64,000 nt of DNA, taken from Curtobacterium salicis. Lineage in GTDB: Bacteria; Actinomycetota; Actinomycetes; Actinomycetales; Microbacteriaceae. The notes below the pieces were generated by a model that worked only from the letters and a program-made list of their open reading frames with translations, was not told the origin of the DNA and searched no databases. Both the position numbers and the translations under genes were made by a program. Of this stretch, positions 23,614 to 32,462 are shown piece after piece; position 1 is the first letter of the stretch; every line of letters starts with the position of its first letter. Location: positions 1-64,000 of the forward strand of contig NZ_JAAOYO010000004.1 in assembly GCF_011759505.1 (NCBI RefSeq), given 5' to 3'.

Positions 23614-24465
23614 TCACGCGTCGTGCTCGTCGGCCTCCGGGACCACCATGGGGGACCCCGTCACCGGGTCCGGCACCACGCGGGCGTGCAGGCCGAACGC
23701 CTGCTCGAGGACGGCCGGGGTGAGGACCTCGGCGGGCGTGCCGTCGGCGACGACACCGCCGTCGTGGAGCACCACGAGCCGGTCCGAGTACCGCGCCGCC
23801 AGGGTCAGGTCGTGGAGCACCATCACGACGGTCGAGCCCTGCTCGCGATTGATCCGCCGGACGAGCCGGAGGACGTCGAGCTGGTGCGCCAGGTCCAGGT
23901 AGGTCGTCGGTTCGTCGAGCAGGAGCGTGTCCGCCCGCTGCGCCAGGACGAGGGCGATCCAGGCACGCTGGCGCTGGCCGCCGGACAGGCTCGCGACGTC
24001 GCGGTGGGCGACGTCGGTCAGACCCGTCGCCGCGATGGCGTCCTCGGCGACGGCTGCGTCCTCCGCCGTCCACGGGCGGGCCCAGGACTGGTGCGGGTTC
24101 CGGCCGCGCATCACCAGGTCGAGCACGCTCGTGCCGGCCGGGGCGAGCGGCGACTGCGGCAGGATCGCGAGCTTCCGCGCGACGGCGCGGTTCGGCTCCT
24201 TGCGGATCGGCGCTCCGTCGAGGAAGACCTCACCGGACTGCGGCTTGAGTACCCGGCCGAGCGCCTTGAGGAGCGTCGACTTGCCGCACCCGTTCGCGCC
24301 GAGGAACGTCGTCACCGTGCCGTGCTCGATCGTCAGGTCGAGGTCGCGGACGACCGGGGTCCGGTCGTACCCGACCGACAGGCCGCGGGCCTCCAGGACG
24401 GGGACTGCGTGTCCGCGAGCGACAGCCGGCGTCGGGGTCGCGACCGAGGGGGTCGTCGTGGTCAT
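23614..24465 (-). CDS. Iron-siderophore ABC transporter, ATPase
   Basis: A 283-residue FecE/FhuC-type ATPase. Walker A GANGCGKST, Q-loop ILPQSPLAP, signature LSGGQRQRAWIA, Walker B TLLLDEPTTYLDL and switch VLHDLTLA are all intact. AAGGAG is well placed before ATG 24465, which overlaps the permease stop by four bases. It is the third gene of the minus-strand operon permease-permease-ATPase; the SBP follows under its own iron box. Confidence 0.9.
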   Translation of the reverse strand: MTTTTPSVATPTPAVARGHAVPVLEARGLSVGYDRTPVVRDLDLTIEHGTVTTFLGANGCGKSTLLKALGRVLKPQSGEVFLDGAPIRKEPNRAVARKLAILPQSPLAPAGTSVLDLVMRGRNPHQSWARPWTAEDAAVAEDAIAATGLTDVAHRDVASLSGGQRQRAWIALVLAQRADTLLLDEPTTYLDLAHQLDVLRLVRRINREQGSTVVMVLHDLTLAARYSDRLVVLHDGGVVADGTPAEVLTPAVLEQAFGLHARVVPDPVTGSPMVVPEADEHDA

Positions 24466-25604
24466 CGGGACATCTCCTTGCGGTGACGGATGAGGAGCCA
24501 GATCAGGTACGGGGCGCCGATCACGGTCGTGACGATGCCGACCGGCACCTGCCAGGGGAACGCCGAGCGGGCGAGCAGGTCCGCGCCGAGGACCAGGACC
24601 GCGCCGAGCGCTGCCGACAGCAGCAGCGGCGGCCGGTTCGTCCCCGCGATCCGCAGCGCGATCTGCGGGACCACGAACGCCACGAAGCCGACCGGACCGG
24701 CGGCGGCGACCGCAGCCGCCGTCAGGACGACCGCCAGGCCGATCACGAGCAGCCGGTGTCGCTGGACGCCCAGGCCGACACCGGTGGCGACCTCGTCGCC
24801 GAGTTGCCCGATGCCGAGCGCGGCCGAGGTCGCGAGGGCGAGCGGGACCCCGACCGCGGCGATGACCAGCAGCGGCCACACCGTCGTCCACGAGGTGCTC
24901 GACAGACTGCCGACGAGCCACTGCGACGCGGCCGTGGCCTGCGTGATCTTCGCGCGGACGAGCAGGTAGCTGGTGAGGGCGTCGAGGGTCGCGCTGACCC
25001 CGATCCCGACCAGGATCAGCCGGTGACTCTGCACACCGCCACGCCAACCGAGTCCGTACACGATCGCCGCCGCGACCAGAGCGCCGATCGTCGCGGCGAC
25101 GGGGATGCCGCCGCCGAGGACCAGCGCGCTGACCGAGGAACCACCGCCGCCGAGCACGACCGCCGCCACCGCGCCGACGCTCGCACCGGACGTGACACCG
25201 ATGATGTCCGGCGTCCCCAGCGGGTTCCGGGTGAAGGTCTGCGTCAGGGCACCGGCGACCGCGAGCGTCACGCCGACGAGCGCCCCGGTCAGGACGCGGG
25301 GGAGGCGCAGGGTCGTCACGATGAACTGCTCCGGGCCGGACTCCAGGCCGAGCAGGGCACGGACGACGGTGCCCGGGGCGATGAACGTCGAGCCGATCGC
25401 GACGCCGAGGACGACGAGCAACAGGGCGGCGACGACCGCGACGACCGAGGTGCTGAGGACGCGGGGGCGCCAGGCCAGGCCGACCGGGCCGATCCGGACG
25501 CCGCGGCGGGGGCCGGTGGTGGTGCTCGTGGCGGCCGGCGTCGGCCCGCCGGTGGTGGGGCCGGCGGTCGACTCGTCGGTGTCGACCCGTGTCGTGGCGC
25601 TCAC
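24462..25604 (-). CDS. Iron-siderophore ABC transporter, second permease
   Basis: A 380-residue FecCD-family permease with about nine or ten helices after a Thr/Gly-rich cytoplasmic head of about 45 residues. RLPRVLTGALVGVTLAVAGAL, TRNPLGTPDIIGVTSGAS and the ATPase-contact segment GPVGFVAFVVPQIAR are typical. It starts with GTG 25604 overlapping the previous stop (GTGA) and ends overlapping the ATPase ATG. It pairs with the other permease to form the channel. Confidence 0.88.
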   Translation of the reverse strand: MSATTRVDTDESTAGPTTGGPTPAATSTTTGPRRGVRIGPVGLAWRPRVLSTSVVAVVAALLLVVLGVAIGSTFIAPGTVVRALLGLESGPEQFIVTTLRLPRVLTGALVGVTLAVAGALTQTFTRNPLGTPDIIGVTSGASVGAVAAVVLGGGGSSVSALVLGGGIPVAATIGALVAAAIVYGLGWRGGVQSHRLILVGIGVSATLDALTSYLLVRAKITQATAASQWLVGSLSSTSWTTVWPLLVIAAVGVPLALATSAALGIGQLGDEVATGVGLGVQRHRLLVIGLAVVLTAAAVAAAGPVGFVAFVVPQIALRIAGTNRPPLLLSAALGAVLVLGADLLARSAFPWQVPVGIVTTVIGAPYLIWLLIRHRKEMSR

Positions 25605-26689
25605 AGGGACACCAGCGACCGGCGGCGGGCGACGGCGACGAACACCGGACCGCCGATGACGGCCAGGACGATGCCGACCTCGACCTCGGCGAACCCGCCG
25701 ATCAGTCGTCCGACGACGTCCGCGGCCAGCACGAGCACGGCCCCGAGCAGCGCCGACGCCGGCAGGGTCCAGCGGTGCCCGGTCCCGACCACGGCGCGGG
25801 CGACGTGCGGCACGGTCAGGCCGACGAAGGCGATCGGACCGGCCGCCGCGGTGGCGCCGGCGGCCAGCAGGGTGATGCCGCCGAGGCCGACGAGCCGCGC
25901 GGTGAGCAGGTCCTCGCCCAGGCCCTTCGCCAGCTCCGACCCGAGTCCGAGTGCGTCGAGGGCGCGGGTGTTCCAGATCGCGAGCACGAGTCCGACGGCC
26001 ATGAACGGCCATGCGGCGGCGAGCACGTCGAGCTGCCGCCCGGACAGGGACCCGACGACCCACAGGCGGTAGGCATCGAGGGAGTCCTGGTCGGTGAGCA
26101 CGATGAACGACGTCAGTGCGCCCAGCAGCGCGGACACGGCGGCTCCCGCCAGCGCGAGCGGCACCGGGCTGGCGGTCCCGCTGCCGGCCACGGTCACCGA
26201 GAAGACGACGACGCTCGCGACGACCGCGCCGACCAGGGCGAACCAGACCGAGGCGCTGGTGCTCGTCACGCCGAACACGAAGACACCGAGGACGACCGCC
26301 AGGCCGGCACCGGCGGAGACACCGAACAGGCCGGGGTCGGCGAGCGGGTTGCGCGTGTGCCCCTGCATGAGCAGTCCGGCGATCCCGAGGGCAGCGCCGA
26401 CACTCGCGCCGATCAGGGTGCGGGGGACGCGGGAGCCCCAGACGATCGCCTCGTCGGTCCCCGAGCCGGTGCGCATCAGACCCGCGAGCACCCGGTCGGC
26501 ACCGATGTGGTTGCTGCCGAGGAGCATGCTCGCGACCGCGGCGGCGACGACCAGCACGGCGAGCCCGAGCAGCACCGCCACACGACGCCGGGCCGTCCGG
26601 CGGTGCACGCCGGAGGCGCCGATCACCGCTCCGGGCAGGGCGGCGGGCGCGGTCGTCACAGCGAGGGGAGGGGGTGGCACGGAAGCCAT
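25601..26689 (-). CDS. Iron-siderophore ABC transporter, first permease
   Basis: A 362-residue FecCD-family permease. It has RVPRTLIGASVGAALGIAGLL, TRNPLADPGLFGVSAGA and the coupling segment GPIAFVGLTVPHVAR. It is the first gene of the iron operon, and its ATG 26689 nearly abuts the iron box at 26691. The box is shared with the divergent siderophore-interacting gene, so one DtxR-type site probably controls uptake and reduction together. Confidence 0.88.
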   Translation of the reverse strand: MASVPPPPLAVTTAPAALPGAVIGASGVHRRTARRRVAVLLGLAVLVVAAAVASMLLGSNHIGADRVLAGLMRTGSGTDEAIVWGSRVPRTLIGASVGAALGIAGLLMQGHTRNPLADPGLFGVSAGAGLAVVLGVFVFGVTSTSASVWFALVGAVVASVVVFSVTVAGSGTASPVPLALAGAAVSALLGALTSFIVLTDQDSLDAYRLWVVGSLSGRQLDVLAAAWPFMAVGLVLAIWNTRALDALGLGSELAKGLGEDLLTARLVGLGGITLLAAGATAAAGPIAFVGLTVPHVARAVVGTGHRWTLPASALLGAVLVLAADVVGRLIGGFAEVEVGIVLAVIGGPVFVAVARRRSLVSL

Positions 26690-26690
26690 A

Positions 26691-26709
26691 TTAGGTTAGC
26701 CTTCCCTCA
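26691..26709. promoter_or_regulatory. Shared DtxR/IdeR iron box
   Basis: TTAGGTTAGCCTTCCCTCA matches the iron box at 15 of 19 positions, with a perfect left half. It fills the 19-base gap between the divergent permease and siderophore-interacting genes. Its TAGCCT (26697-26702) is six bases before ATG 26709, again a leaderless -10 inside an operator. Confidence 0.72.
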
Positions 26710-27533
26710 TGGCGAAGATCCCGAGGCTGATGCCCGAGAACCCGCGGCTGTTCCGGGCGCAGGTCGTCCGCACCGAACGGCACACCCCGTCGATCCACCG
26801 CGTCACCATCGCGAGCGACGAGATCCGCGACTTCCCGTTCCTCGGCTTCGACCACTGGTTCCGCCTGTTCCTGCAGCGCCCCGAGCAGGACACCTTCGTG
26901 ATGCCCGAGATCGACGGTGCCAAGTGGTGGCCGCAGTACCTCCGCATCCCCGAGGACGCTCGACCGCACTGCGCGAACTACACCGTCGCCGGACACCGCC
27001 CCGAACGCGGCGAGATGGACATCGACTTCGTCGTGCACACCGGCGCCGACGGCCGGCTCGAGGGCCGCGCCGCGATCTGGGCCTGCGCCGCCCGCCCCGG
27101 CGACGAACTCGCGCTCCTCGACCAGGGCTGCATCTTCGACTGCCCGGACGACGCCAGCGAGGTCGTCATCGCCGCCGAGGAGACCGGTCTGCCCGCGGTC
27201 GTCGGCATCGCCCGATCCCTGCCGCGCGGCACCGTCGGCCGGATCATCCAGGAGGTCCCGTCGGCGCTCGACATCCGCGACCTCGACGCCCCGGTCGGCG
27301 TCACCGTCACCTGGCTCGTGCGCGGCGACGCCTCCGCGGTCCCCGGACGGGCGGCGCTCGCCGAACTGCAGCGGCACGTTCCCTCGGACGACCTCGGCTA
27401 CGCGTTCGTCGTGGGGGAGTCCCGCCTGGCCACCGAGGGCCGCCGCCACCTGCACCGTGCCGGGCTGCCGAAGTCGCGGATCACCTTCTCGGGGTTCTGG
27501 AAGCACGAGGCACGACAGCCCGCGATGGCCTGA
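26709..27533 (+). CDS. Siderophore-interacting FAD reductase (SIP family)
   Basis: A 274-residue flavoprotein that releases iron from imported ferric siderophores by reduction in the cytosol. The N-terminal FAD domain shows HCANYTVAGHRPE (a variant of the usual R-x-Y-T motif, with Asn before Tyr) and DIDFVVHTG. The C-terminal NAD(P) domain shows IAAEETGLPAVVGIARSLP, a SIP signature, and SRITFSGFWKHE at the end. It shares its promoter region and iron box with the importer. Confidence 0.87.
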   Translation: MAKIPRLMPENPRLFRAQVVRTERHTPSIHRVTIASDEIRDFPFLGFDHWFRLFLQRPEQDTFVMPEIDGAKWWPQYLRIPEDARPHCANYTVAGHRPERGEMDIDFVVHTGADGRLEGRAAIWACAARPGDELALLDQGCIFDCPDDASEVVIAAEETGLPAVVGIARSLPRGTVGRIIQEVPSALDIRDLDAPVGVTVTWLVRGDASAVPGRAALAELQRHVPSDDLGYAFVVGESRLATEGRRHLHRAGLPKSRITFSGFWKHEARQPAMA

Positions 27534-27584
27534 GCGCCTGCTCCGGCTCGATCGCAGGGCGCCCGGTTGTGGCACGCTTGCCGC

Positions 27585-28376
27585 ATGGGGGAACACACGG
27601 ACGACCCGCGCCGGGGGCGCACCCGGCGAGCCACCGCGACGGCGGTCGTGCTCACCGCTCTGCTGCTGGTGACCGGCTGCTCGATGCTGCCTGGCAGCGC
27701 CGGCTCCGACACGGCATCCAGCCGACGGGCGACGCCGCACAGCACGCCCACCGCCCGTGCAACGCCCACCCCGACCCCCACGCCCACCCCGACGACCCCG
27801 GCCGTCGCTGAGCTCACGGGTGTCACGATCGACGCGGGGGACGTCGCCGAGGGTGCTCCCGCGACCGTCTCCGGCACCGGCCCCTCGGACATCGCGTTCC
27901 GGGTCCGCGGGGACTTCGGCGTCGTCGCCGACCTGGACTGTTCGGGGTGCACCGGTACCGCGACCATCACGGCACCCGGGCGGATGTCACCGTTCGGCTC
28001 CGCTCGGGCACCCCTCAAGGCGTCGTTCGTGACCAGCGTCCTCAAGAACGACCCGGAGCAGCAGATGCTCATCATCGAGGCCGACGGCCCGTGGTCGCTC
28101 ACCCTGCGCAGCTGGAACGACCTGGCGACGGTGTCCGGCCCGCAGTCCGGTACCGGTCCCGCCGTGCTGTTCTTCTCGGACGACGTCGGGCACGTGCAGG
28201 TCGACTACACACCGGCCAGCGCGGACGACCGTTTCGGCCTCCGGGTCTTCACGACCTCGGATGCCACCCGCATCTACGGCGACACGGAGGCGTTCTCCGA
28301 GACCTTCGAAGCCGATCTGCCGGGCATCCTCGCGATCGCCACGAACGGGAAGTGGTCGGTCACCCCGACGCCCTGA
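27585..28376 (+). CDS. Secreted lipoprotein, unknown role
   Basis: A 263-residue lipoprotein: basic start, hydrophobic stretch and lipobox LLVTGC (near residue 30), then a Thr/Pro linker with repeated PT pairs. The globular part (about 80-263) is beta-rich with a CSGC pair that could form a disulfide, and includes DGPWSLTLRSW, a pattern seen in small adhesion-like beta domains. I assign no function. ATG 27585 is preferred over an upstream start because it precedes the signal peptide directly. Confidence 0.65.
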   Translation: MGEHTDDPRRGRTRRATATAVVLTALLLVTGCSMLPGSAGSDTASSRRATPHSTPTARATPTPTPTPTPTTPAVAELTGVTIDAGDVAEGAPATVSGTGPSDIAFRVRGDFGVVADLDCSGCTGTATITAPGRMSPFGSARAPLKASFVTSVLKNDPEQQMLIIEADGPWSLTLRSWNDLATVSGPQSGTGPAVLFFSDDVGHVQVDYTPASADDRFGLRVFTTSDATRIYGDTEAFSETFEADLPGILAIATNGKWSVTPTP

Positions 28377-28431
28377 CCCCCAGAGAACGCGCCGGCGAGC
28401 CCGCCGGGCGCCTCGCGCGTATCCTCGCGCC

Positions 28432-28815
28432 ATGAGCTGCCGACTGAGCGAACTGGTCCTCAACTGCGCCGACCCCGAGGCGCTGTCCCGCTTCTGGTGC
28501 GCCGTCCTCGACTACGTCGAACTCGGCAAGGACGAGGACGGCATCGAGATCGGCCCCGCCTCCGGTTTCGGCGGCGCGACACCGACCATCATCCTGTCCC
28601 GGGTGCCGCACGCGAAGACGCAGCCGCTCCGCCTGCACCTCGACGTCAACCCGGTCGACCGCGACCAGGACGCCGAGCTCGAGCGGCTCCTGGCCCTCGG
28701 CGCGCGACCGGCGGACGTCGGACAGACCGGCGACGAGTCCTGGCATGTGCTGCAGGACCCGGAGGGCAACGAGTTCTGCCTCCTCCGGTCGCGGCTCGAG
28801 CCGCTCGCCGGCTGA
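28432..28815 (+). CDS. VOC-family (glyoxalase-like) protein
   Basis: A 127-residue single-domain VOC protein. LSELVLNCADPEALSRFWCAVLDY opens the first beta-alpha-beta-beta-beta unit; LRLHLDVNPVDRDQDAELERLLALGA and VLQDPEGNEFCLL give the second, with the usual His and Glu metal positions. The substrate is unknown. TATCCT (28420-28425) ends six bases before the ATG, a leaderless layout. Confidence 0.82.
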   Translation: MSCRLSELVLNCADPEALSRFWCAVLDYVELGKDEDGIEIGPASGFGGATPTIILSRVPHAKTQPLRLHLDVNPVDRDQDAELERLLALGARPADVGQTGDESWHVLQDPEGNEFCLLRSRLEPLAG

Positions 28816-28840
28816 GCCGGATCGCACCCGCGCCCCACGA

Positions 28841-28884
28841 CGGACGGGAGGCTCCCCACCAGCTGGTGGGGAGCCTCCCGTCCG
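28841..28884. terminator. Perfect 44-base convergent palindrome
   Basis: 22-base arms meet at 28862/28863 between the convergent VOC and sugar-permease genes. The central 36 bases equal those at 22471-22514, although the sites are 6.4 kb apart. Confidence 0.65.
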
Positions 28885-28918
28885 TCAGGTGGTCCGGACG
28901 TGACGTCCGGACCGAGCG

Positions 28919-29833
28919 TCAGCCCTTCAGGCCGGAGCCGGTGACACCCTCGACGATCTGCCGCTGGAAGATCAGGTACAGGATGATCAGCGGCAGCGCC
29001 GCCAGGATCGCACCCGCCTGGATGTCCGCGTAGCGCTGACCGAAGCTGCCCTGGACCGTGGCGAGCCCGACCGGGATCGTCATGAGGTCCGGGTTCGACA
29101 GCACGAACAGCGGCAGCAGCAGGTTGTTCCACACCCCGACGAACGTCAGGATCGTCACCGCGGCGATCACCGGACGCGACAGCGGCAGGATGACCGACCA
29201 GTAGATCTTCCAGATGCCGGCGCCGTCGATGCGCGCGGCCTCCTCCAGCTCCTTCGGGATGCCGTCGAAGAACTGCTTGAAGATGAACACCGCGATCACG
29301 GCGGGCACCTGCGGGAAGATCACCGACCAGTAGGTGTTGAGCAGGTTGACCGCGTTGAGCTCCTGGAAGATCGGGATGATCAGGACCTGCGTCGGGATCA
29401 TGATGCCCAGGATGATGAGCAGGAACGCGATGTTCCGGCCGCGGAACACGAGTCGTGACAGCGCGAAGGCGGCCATCGACGCGAAGATCACCGTGAGCAC
29501 CGCGGTGACGACGCTCGTGATGCCGCTGGCCAGGTACCAGTTCCAGATGTCGCCGGACTGGAACAGCGACGCGTAGGAGTGCAGCGTCGGGTTCCAGTTC
29601 GACAGGATCGACTTCGCGCCGAGTGCGGCCACACCGTTGTCGGACAGCGAGGTCTTCAGCGCGAACAGGCTCGGGATGAGCCAGATGATCGCGAACACCG
29701 TCAGGACGATGGCCGACGCGATCGTGAAGCCGCGGCCGCTGACGCCGATCTTCGCGGCGCTCGTGGGAGCGGCCGAGGAGACGCCGGTGCGGAGCTTGGT
29801 GCGGCCGGTGGTGATGCTCTCGGTGGCGGTCAT
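28919..29833 (-). CDS. CUT1 sugar ABC transporter, MalG-type permease
   Basis: A 304-residue permease with six helices. EEAARIDGAGIWKIYWSVILP is the EAA loop that contacts the ATPase. GGAG precedes ATG 29833, two bases after the upstream permease stop. It is the last gene of the minus-strand SBP-MalF-MalG operon. No ATPase gene is present; such importers usually borrow a shared MsiK-like ATPase. The neighbouring GH51 enzyme and shared operator suggest arabino-oligosaccharides. Confidence 0.88.
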   Translation of the reverse strand: MTATESITTGRTKLRTGVSSAAPTSAAKIGVSGRGFTIASAIVLTVFAIIWLIPSLFALKTSLSDNGVAALGAKSILSNWNPTLHSYASLFQSGDIWNWYLASGITSVVTAVLTVIFASMAAFALSRLVFRGRNIAFLLIILGIMIPTQVLIIPIFQELNAVNLLNTYWSVIFPQVPAVIAVFIFKQFFDGIPKELEEAARIDGAGIWKIYWSVILPLSRPVIAAVTILTFVGVWNNLLLPLFVLSNPDLMTIPVGLATVQGSFGQRYADIQAGAILAALPLIILYLIFQRQIVEGVTGSGLKG

Positions 29834-29834
29834 G

Positions 29835-30800
29835 TCAGGCTCCGATCTCACGCTTGGCGGCAGCGCGCTCGACGAGCTGCCGGATGACCGCGATGGCGAC
29901 GATCACGATGAACAGCAGGACCGACGCGGCCGATGCGGCGCCGAGCCGGTTGTCCGTGAAGCCGACACCGGTGATGAGCTGCAGCGAGACCTGGGTCGAG
30001 ATGCCCGGTCCGCCGTTTGTCATCAGGTACACCTGGTCGAAGATCTTCAGGCTCGCGATGATCTGCAGCAGGATGACCAGCGTCGTGGTGCGGCCGAGCA
30101 GCGGCAGGGTGATCGACTTGATCTGCTGCCAGTTCGAGGCGCCGTCCACGGCGGCGGCTTCGTACAGCTCGCGGGGGATCTCCTGCAGGCCGGCCAGGTA
30201 CAGCACGAAGTTGAAGCCGAGCGTCCACCAGACGGTGGCGATGGCGACACCGATCATCGCCGTGTTCGGGCTGGACAGCATGCCCGAGCCGGGGGTCAGG
30301 CCGAGCCCCGACTGGATCGTCGCGAACAGGCCGGTGGCCGGCGTGAAGATGAACACCCAGATGAGCGAGATCGTCGCCGACGGCAGGATGAACGGCAGGA
30401 AGAACGCCAGTCGGAAGAACCACTGGCCCTTGTTCATCCGGTTCGTGAGCACCGCGAAGACGAACGCCAGGATCACCAGCGGCGGCGTCGTGTACAGCGT
30501 GAACTGCAGGGTGTGCCAGAGCGACGACCAGAAGTCGGAGCGCCCGAGCATCTCCGCGTAGTTCGCGAACCCGGCGAAGCTGCCGAGTCCGGTGCGCACG
30601 GTCGAGGTGTTGAAGAAGCTGGTGACGATCATCCAGATCGTCGGACCGAGCAGGAAGGCCACGTAGAACAGGCCGAAGGGGGCGAGGAAGAGCCACCCGC
30701 TGCGGCCCTGCCCGCGGGAGATGCTGGTCCGGTAGTTGCGGAGCCGCCGGGGCGCGGCGGCCGCGTCCGTGGGGCGGTCGAGGACTGGTGCTGTGGTCAC
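29835..30800 (-). CDS. CUT1 sugar ABC transporter, MalF-type permease
   Basis: A 321-residue permease. Helices include WLFLAPFGLFYVAFLLGPTIW near residue 35, and the EAA loop is YEAAAVDGASNWQQIKSITLP. It starts with GTG 30800, with AAAGG upstream. It lies between the binding protein and the MalG-type permease. A Thr/Ala/Pro-rich cytoplasmic head precedes helix 1. Confidence 0.87.
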   Translation of the reverse strand: MTTAPVLDRPTDAAAAPRRLRNYRTSISRGQGRSGWLFLAPFGLFYVAFLLGPTIWMIVTSFFNTSTVRTGLGSFAGFANYAEMLGRSDFWSSLWHTLQFTLYTTPPLVILAFVFAVLTNRMNKGQWFFRLAFFLPFILPSATISLIWVFIFTPATGLFATIQSGLGLTPGSGMLSSPNTAMIGVAIATVWWTLGFNFVLYLAGLQEIPRELYEAAAVDGASNWQQIKSITLPLLGRTTTLVILLQIIASLKIFDQVYLMTNGGPGISTQVSLQLITGVGFTDNRLGAASAASVLLFIVIVAIAVIRQLVERAAAKREIGA

Positions 30801-30834
30801 GTCATCGTGCCTTTCGCGCGGTGTTCACGGTGTT

Positions 30835-30864
30835 CGCATGCCCGGTGACCGCATGCCCGGTGCT
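30835..30864. repeat. Two 15-base tandem units
   Basis: CGCATGCCCGGTG repeats at 30835 and 30850 with a 15-base period, in the 69-base gap between the SBP and MalF-type genes. It could form weak alternative hairpins that favour the SBP message; function is unknown. Confidence 0.5.
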
Positions 30865-30869
30865 GCCGG

Positions 30870-32231
30870 TCACAGGGGGCTCGGGGTGTTGAGGTAGGTC
30901 GCCAGCTGGCTCTTGATCGCGCTGAGTGCCTGCGCGGGACTCGAGCTGCCCTGCTGCACGAGGGCGAGCTGCGCGCCGACCGTGCCCTCGAACGTCGAGC
31001 CCGATCCGCCGTACCAGGCCGCGTCGTCGAAGACCGCGGTCTCGGCGGCGGCGGCGTAGTTCGACTGCGGCTTGAGCTCCTTGTACTGCGTGCTGTCGAA
31101 CGTCGGCATGTAGGCCGGGACGTGCCCGCCCTCCGCCCACGTCAGGCTCTGCTCGAGCATCTGCTTGATGAACAGCAGGGCGGCCTTCTTCTGCTCCGGC
31201 GTGCGGTTCTTCTTCGGCAGGATGAACGTGTGCGAGTCGGCCTGGGTGGCGGGCTTGTCGTAGAGCGTCGGGATCGGCGCCATGCCGAACTTCAGCCCCT
31301 TGATCGACTGGGCGGTGCTGATCTCCCACTCGCCCTGCATGAAGAAGCCGGCCTTGCCGTCGAACATCAGCGACTGGGCCGTGGCGTAGTCCAGGGCCTT
31401 GTTCATCCAGCCCTGCTTCACCCACTTCTGGGTGCGGCTGGTGACCTCGTTGTAGGCGTCCTCGTTGACGGTGAGCTTCGCGCCGCCGTCGCTGATGAAC
31501 GGCGTCGCGCCGTTGATCTGGTTGTACATCGTCCAGAAGAAGCGCCACGGGGTCGCCGTCTCCGGCACGACGTTCGCCACGTTCAGCGCTGTGCCACCGG
31601 TGACCTTCGACACGGCGGCCAGGGCGCTCTCGAACGCGTCCATGCCGTCCAGGCTCTTGAGCTCACCGTTGCCGTCGAGCAGCCCGGCCTTCTTGCAGAC
31701 GTCCACGTTGTAGAACAGCACGAACGGGTGGGTGTCGAGCGGGATCGCGATGTTGGCGCCGTCGGTCTTCTGCGCGGCCCACGCCTTCTGGTTGAAGTCG
31801 CTCGCCTTGAGTCCGACGCCGGCGAGGTCGTCCGCGGTGATCGGGTCGAGCAGGTCGCCGTCCCAGAGCGGCTTCGCCCGGGTCAGGTGGGCGATCGCGA
31901 CGTCCGGCGGCTTGTTCCCGACGGTCGCCAGAGTCAGCTTCGAGTAGTACGGGTTGCCCCACGCGAAGGTCGTCGCCTGCAGGGCGGACGACCCGCCGTG
32001 CTGCTTGGCGTAGCCGGCTTCCATCGCCTGCATGCGCAGGCCGTCACCGCCGCCGAACAGGTTCCAGAAGACCAGGGTCTCCGGGTTGAGGGCACTGCCG
32101 GCGAGACCGGCCGAGAGCGGGCTCGAGCACGCGGCGAGGGGGAGCACCGTGGCGGCCGCCGCTCCGGCGGCGAGCAGGCTCCTCCGCGTGAAGGTGGACC
32201 CGCGGAGGGGTGGGACGGATCGGTTCGGCAT
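30870..32231 (-). CDS. CUT1 sugar-binding lipoprotein, probably arabino-oligosaccharide
   Basis: A 453-residue family-1 solute-binding lipoprotein. The signal carries FTRRSLL (a Tat-like twin arginine) and the lipobox LAAC near residue 35. LVFWNLFGGGDG opens the first lobe; IPLDTHPFVLFYNVDVC and the C-terminal QGEWEISTAQ and GGHVPAYM segments are typical. TGGAG precedes the ATG. It is divergent from the arabinofuranosidase gene and has an operator (32314-32325) overlapping its -10, so it is probably arabinose-induced. Confidence 0.87.
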   Translation of the reverse strand: MPNRSVPPLRGSTFTRRSLLAAGAAAATVLPLAACSSPLSAGLAGSALNPETLVFWNLFGGGDGLRMQAMEAGYAKQHGGSSALQATTFAWGNPYYSKLTLATVGNKPPDVAIAHLTRAKPLWDGDLLDPITADDLAGVGLKASDFNQKAWAAQKTDGANIAIPLDTHPFVLFYNVDVCKKAGLLDGNGELKSLDGMDAFESALAAVSKVTGGTALNVANVVPETATPWRFFWTMYNQINGATPFISDGGAKLTVNEDAYNEVTSRTQKWVKQGWMNKALDYATAQSLMFDGKAGFFMQGEWEISTAQSIKGLKFGMAPIPTLYDKPATQADSHTFILPKKNRTPEQKKAALLFIKQMLEQSLTWAEGGHVPAYMPTFDSTQYKELKPQSNYAAAAETAVFDDAAWYGGSGSTFEGTVGAQLALVQQGSSSPAQALSAIKSQLATYLNTPSPL

Positions 32232-32313
32232 GGCATCACTCCATCGGGACGGGCCGAAGCGGGACGGTCATCCGGGGAGGAACGACGTCCCGATCGCGGG
32301 GCGTCGGTGCCCC

Positions 32314-32325
32314 GTGAGCGCTCAC
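32314..32325 (-). promoter_or_regulatory. LacI-type operator for the CUT1 operon
   Basis: A perfect GTGAGCGCTCAC palindrome. On the minus strand TAATGT (32329-32324) runs into it, so the -10 and operator overlap. Identical sites occur at 32395, 49349, 56622 and 56644. Confidence 0.82.
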
Positions 32326-32394
32326 ATTAGCGCCGCACCGACGTGCGCACCAGCCCTTCCGTCCCGTGTCGACACCCGATAGCGTTTCCTCCAG

Positions 32395-32406
32395 GTGAGC
32401 GCTCAC
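32395..32406 (+). promoter_or_regulatory. LacI-type operator for the arabinofuranosidase gene
   Basis: GTGAGCGCTCAC again, 57 bases before the abfA ATG. TAGCGT at 32380-32385 is a candidate -10, which would put the operator just past the start of transcription. Confidence 0.82.
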
Positions 32407-32462
32407 TTCCGTGACACTGCGGAACACTCGTGCTCGACGCACAGCCTGATCGAAGGAGATCC

